Below, piece after piece: positions 41,092 through 43,266 of a stretch of 43,266 nt of DNA (positions are counted from its first letter, which is position 1; each line of letters begins with the position of its first letter). Source of the DNA: Plakobranchus ocellatus (Eukaryota > Mollusca > Gastropoda > Plakobranchidae). The notes below the pieces were generated by a model. It was not told where the DNA came from. It saw only the letters and a list, made by a program, of their open reading frames with translations, and ran no database searches. The stretch is taken from NCBI GenBank assembly GCA_019648995.1, contig BLXT01002742.1:972037-1015302 (forward strand). The letters are read 5' to 3'. The translations under genes and the position numbers were made by a program.

Positions 41092-41455
41092 TACAGTCAT
41101 TCCCTTGTACACTCTAGCTCGGGTGTAGGCTTTTTATTTACAGTCCATACGCCTGTGGTCTATAGAGTGGGTGGCAAACAAAGGGATACATAAGTCTTTC
41201 CCTCTCACTATGGATCTAGGGCTAGATTTTGACTGGTGGTTTTGTTATAAGGGGAATCAAATCAACTGGAACCCGTTTTGCTACACTTGTTTGATTAATG
41301 ACATGTCAATATAAGAGAAATAAAATAAGAGTGGGCGTCGATATAGAGGAAAATGTTTCTTAACAGTTAAGAGGAAAAAAATATGGACTTGAAAGACCAT
41401 GTCGATAGAGGGGAAAAGTTGAAAGAAGGGATGTTGATATAAGTGGTGAGCACTG
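41092..41455. mobile_element. Possible pogo/Tigger-like fragment with repeated TATATCGACAT-type motifs
   Basis: Read on the minus strand the right end is CAGTGCTCACCACTTATATC, resembling pogo/Tigger termini. Four related motifs lie inside: at 41303, 41337, 41399 and 41431 (ATGTCAATATAAG, GTCGATATAGAGG, ATGTCGATAGAGG, ATGTTGATATAAG). The left end (TACAGTCATTCCC at 41090) matches poorly and no transposase is visible, so element identity is tentative. Confidence 0.3.
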
Positions 41456-42690
41456 TTTAATTTTTGGTGAGGAAAAGAATGATAAACCCATTTTTGTGGG
41501 CTTAAAATCATGTATCAAATACATGGCATTAATTTGATTCACCAGTTTTTAATCAAGTGGGGTGAAATATAACTCATCTCTTATATAAAAAAGAATAAAT
41601 AAATAATAAAATAAAATAAAATACAATTTTAAAATGGAAAAAAAACCAGCAATATCTACTTAAAGTATAGGATGCCCTCTCAAACTTCTATGGGTTTAAA
41701 AATTAGCAAGCATTATTTGGGTGGAATTTTTTAAAGAGATTCAGTCATGTATATCCAGTTCAAAATGAAAGGCAGTTAATAGATAACTTCAACTGTGTAA
41801 CTGATTTACAAGCAAAACATACATCTACTGTAATCCTTACTCACTTCATCACAGAATTGAAAAATGAAACATAGTAAACAACATTTTGTAGGCAGAGTTG
41901 ACCTCATTCAAAAAAAATTTTAACAAAGAAAGTAGAACAATAACAAGTGTTGTGAATGCTCAAGAAAACATAAAGGATGTCTGTAGGCAGCGCTTAATTG
42001 CCTCAAGTGAGTGTGCATTCTGTGGATCAATTAGAAAAATATTTTAAGAATTAATTTTGAAAAAAAAACATTTTAAAACCTTACATCTAGTTATAACATA
42101 AACAGTGAGTGTGTAAAAGCCAGACACTTCGCAATTATCTAAAGCTTCTTGAAAGGTTTATGTTTCTGCTTTTCCTTCAATATCAAAGTTTATTCATCTT
42201 GTGCAAACATTCTATAGTCAATAACTACATATTTCCTATTCAAGATACAAAACTCTGTAAAATGCAAATAGATTTTCAGTTTCACAGGAATTTTAATTTA
42301 CAATTTTCATGAATATTTCAATCATTAACTACAGCTGAATTCAGAATAAAAGTAAACATATGTACATTCAAGGCCAAGACAGCATCACAAAAAGTGCCTG
42401 TGGCAATCTTACAAGGCTAATATTCAAGCAGTGATTTGAGGTTGTGTAATTATTCAGAGTAGGCAAATAAAATATCTCTTACATTCAAAATCAAACATGA
42501 GCTCCTGTCTATTATCGTTGGATGGTATGGAATTTTGTCGTAAATCATAATGGTCAAAGCTTGCTAAATTAATGGTGTCAAAAACAGATAAAAAAAAAGT
42601 GGGGGGGGAAAGCAGCCTTTTGCAACAGATGATGTATCACAAACATTGAAAGTTTTTTTCGCACAATAAATATAAAAGTAGAAAACTCAC
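41456..42690. other. Intergenic A/T-rich stretch
   Basis: No supported gene or repeat. Contains short (AAATA)n tracts at 41590-41625 and a G-run at 42600-42608. Confidence 0.5.
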
Positions 42691-42756
42691 ATATTTTTCC
42701 TCCAAATTCTTTTTGAAAGCTTCAATATCCTTCTTCAAAACAGCATTTACTGATTT
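42691..42756 (-). CDS. Possible 66-nt coding exon of a minus-strand neighbour gene
   Basis: On the minus strand a good acceptor (TTTCCCCAG) precedes 22 open codons, KSVNAVLKKDIEAFKKNLEE then KY, followed by a good donor (TAT|GTGAGT). The other two frames contain stops. The sequence is lysine/glutamate-rich and helical, perhaps coiled coil. I do not recognise the gene. If real, it is transcribed toward RB1CC1, tail to tail. Confidence 0.45.
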
Positions 42757-42886
42757 CTGGGGAAACACAATACATGATAGGTTACTGTATGATTTCTCAA
42801 GTCTGGCAGCAACAAATCTCTATCTAAGAATCAATTTCTGAAAATCAAATTAAGCCACCTGGCCAAAGAAAGAAATTCGGAAGTCA

Positions 42887-43266
42887 TGTGGGTTTTCACC
42901 ATTGATACTAGATTTTCTACTAATCATTTTTTAAAAAATTGAACTCATCAAAATAAGTACATAAATCTTGTGTTTATGAGTGCAATGGCGTAAGACTTAA
43001 TGCTTTATGCTTAAAAAATCAGTTTTAGATGAATCCTTTAGATGTAAATTGATCACATAGTTTTTTAACATAACTATGATGACAAGATCACTAAAAAGTG
43101 GTCACCCATCAACATTTTAAGCTCATTCACCACATAGTTAAGAGACCCAAATCAATTTTTTTCACAAGTATCTTCTCCTCATATCTAACTTTACATGAAT
43201 TATACCTCACTGATACTCAACTGGTCATTACCATTTTGTAATTGAAGAATCTTTTTTCAAAAAAGA
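42887..43266 (-). repeat. Unclassified interspersed repeat, copy 2 (cut by the window end)
   Basis: Inverted copy of the repeat at 25133-25513. Homology begins near 42887 and continues to the last base, so the element extends beyond the window. Family unknown. Confidence 0.85.

Noticed and set aside
1-43266. CRISPR arrays, bacterial operons or rRNA genes
   Set aside because: None seen; repeats present are tandem duplications, microsatellites or transposons of an animal genome.

Overview
The window is AT-rich animal DNA (roughly one third G+C by eye) dominated by one large spliced gene on the + strand. Conceptual splicing gives a protein with the full layout of RB1CC1/FIP200, the scaffold of the ULK1/Atg1 autophagy-initiation complex: a ubiquitin-like N-terminus, an alpha-helical ATG11-like region, a Ser/Pro-rich linker, a long coiled coil and a C-terminal Claw domain. 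The protein is clearly metazoan but diverged from vertebrate RB1CC1. Long introns, tRNA-derived SINE copies and many dispersed TAGATCTA-type motifs suggest an invertebrate, most likely a gastropod mollusc. The species cannot be fixed from sequence alone.

Layout. 1-795: upstream flank and probable promoter. About 770-832: proposed non-coding first exon with a YY1-like AAGATGGCG and a short upstream ORF. 1875-29315: thirty further exons; the coding sequence starts at 1999, stops at 29315 and encodes about 1691 residues. All exon phases agree from start to stop. One intron uses a GC donor; the others are GT-AG. From 29316 lies a 3' UTR of unknown length with candidate AATAAA signals at 29759, 33989 and 36908. 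The right third (about 30-43 kb) is mostly non-coding. It holds a Tc1-like transposase relic, duplicated segments, a SINE head, a 42-codon small ORF of uncertain status, and two possible minus-strand exons near 37.0-37.2 kb and 42.7 kb that may belong to a convergent neighbour gene.

Mobile DNA is common in the introns and the 3' flank. It includes a 1.42-kb hAT-like element with 12-bp perfect inverted ends; three elements flanked by TTAA whose ends start CTCA or a close variant (piggyBac-like, one of them weaker); a 268-bp tRNA-derived SINE with a 13-bp target duplication, plus a head fragment of the same family; the 3' end of a LINE next to an assembly gap; and an unclassified repeat present twice in opposite orientation (25.1-25.5 kb and 42.9-43.27 kb). 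Two runs of N (20201-20406 and 30975-30997) mark assembly gaps. Introns not named in the feature list hold only A/T-rich sequence and homopolymer runs as far as I can see.

How the parts work together: the only confident gene is the autophagy scaffold. The N-terminal half would form the ATG13/ULK-binding dimer, the coiled coil the rod, and the Claw the cargo-receptor-binding end. Features of this copy that stand out are two TQT motifs of the dynein light chain (LC8) type in a break of the coiled coil, a roughly 36-residue tail after the Claw, a four-fold 15-residue repeat in the rod, and upstream ORFs, one of which is completed only by splicing. No new type of biological system could be supported from this window.
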